In this document: positions 63,301 to 64,000 of the stretch, piece by piece | Layout: the number at the start of each line of letters is the position of its first letter | How positions within the stretch are numbered: the stretch's first letter is position 1 | Source of the DNA: Solirubrobacterales bacterium | GTDB lineage: Bacteria > Actinomycetota > Thermoleophilia > Solirubrobacterales > Solirubrobacteraceae | Direction: 5' to 3' | Length of the DNA stretch: 64,000 bases | Assembly: GCA_027315115.1 (NCBI GenBank) | Contig: DAHUYQ010000013.1 | Coordinates: 33,662-97,661 of the forward strand | Position numbers and translations under genes: made by a program | Notes under the pieces: generated by a model | Databases searched by the model: none | Seen by the model: the letters and a program-made list of their open reading frames with translations, nothing else | What the model was told of the DNA's origin: nothing

Positions 63301-64000
63301 TTGAAGCCTGGAGCTGTAGAAGTTGCCCTTCGAGCTGGATGACTGTCACCGGAGACGCAGGTCTCCGGCTCCGTTGAAGCGAGACACTGCGAAAGTCACC
63401 GCAGGCAAGCAGGAAAAAGTCACCGGAGACGCAGGTCTCCGGCTCCGTTGAAGCTTGCGCGCGAAGGCGACGGTCGCGCCCGCACATGGCGTCACCGGAG
63501 ACGCAGGTCTCCGGCTCCGTTGAAGCAGCCATTGATCGTCACCCTCACGCGGTGAGTTTCGCGTCACCGGAGACGCAGGTCTCCGGCTCCGTTGAAGCAA
63601 GGTCGCCGGCGCCGAAGGCAAGGCCAAGCTCAAGTCACCGGAGACGCAGGTCTCCGGCTCCGTTGAAGCGCAAGCAGAGAAAGCACTAATCCTCACCTCC
63701 GCCAGCGTGTCACCGGAGACGCAGGTCTCCGGCTCCGTTGAAGCACCGGCCAGACCAACGGCCTTGAAGAACAAGTTAAGTCACCGGAGACGCAGGTCTC
63801 CGGCTCCGTTGAAGCCGTTCACGCCAAGCCTCCGGTGATTCCGACGGCTTCGTCACCGGAGACGCAGGTCTCCGGCTCCGTTGAAGCGACCTGCTGACCG
63901 CGACGGACGCACGCGCGATCGGCTTGTCACCGGAGACGCAGGTCTCCGGCTCCGTTGAAGCAATCGTGGATATGTGGGAGTCGATGCGCGAGGAATGTCA
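60384..64000 (+). CRISPR. Type I-G CRISPR array: 50 complete identical 36-nt repeats plus start of a 51st at 63997; spacers ~34-40 nt; continues beyond window
   Basis: Repeat GTCACCGGAGACGCAGGTCTCCGGCTCCGTTGAAGC, containing 8-bp stem CCGGAGAC-GCAG-GTCTCCGG. Confidence 0.99.

Noticed and set aside
60423-63774. Numerous ORFs across the array (SPETQVSGSVEA / HRRRRSPAPLK / ASTEPETCVSGD repeats)
   Set aside because: They are translations of the CRISPR repeat in different frames, not proteins
60384-64000. Self-targeting spacers against this window
   Set aside because: No clear full-length match was noticed by eye; a computed search is needed, so no claim is made

Overview
High-GC actinobacterial-type chromosome segment (looks like Thermoleophilia/Solirubrobacterales-like content, but taxonomy is not provable from the window). 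Positions 1 to ~35.8 kb are mostly housekeeping: EAL/GGDEF, msrA/msrB, amt, MFS and ABC exporters, TrkA pair, H+-pyrophosphatase, rex, tsaD-rimI-tsaB-tsaE, UDG, panC-panD-panB, uvrA. From ~35.8 kb the window becomes an accessory/defence island: a tRNA-like gene with a duplicated 3' half, HigBA-, RelBE-, AbiE-, and VapBC-like modules, a DUF234-type ATPase behind an unusual palindrome-rich promoter, a stand-alone colicin-E3-like rRNase with a partner gene, and a complete type I-G (formerly I-U) CRISPR-Cas locus (cas3, csx17/cas8, csb1/cas7, csb2/cas5-6, an extra AAA ATPase, cas4-cas1 fusion, cas2) followed by an array of at least 50 identical 36-nt repeats that runs off the right edge. Most notable observation: between the E3-like toxin gene and cas3 there is a crRNA-like element (degenerate repeat, ~27-31 nt pseudo-spacer, degenerate repeat). 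Its pseudo-spacer partially matches a TTT-flanked site directly upstream of the toxin gene, with mismatches at positions 6, 9, 12 and 18. This suggests a Cascade-repressed toxin system (CreTA/CreR-like logic) with an E3-type 16S rRNase as the toxin. This is inference from sequence only.
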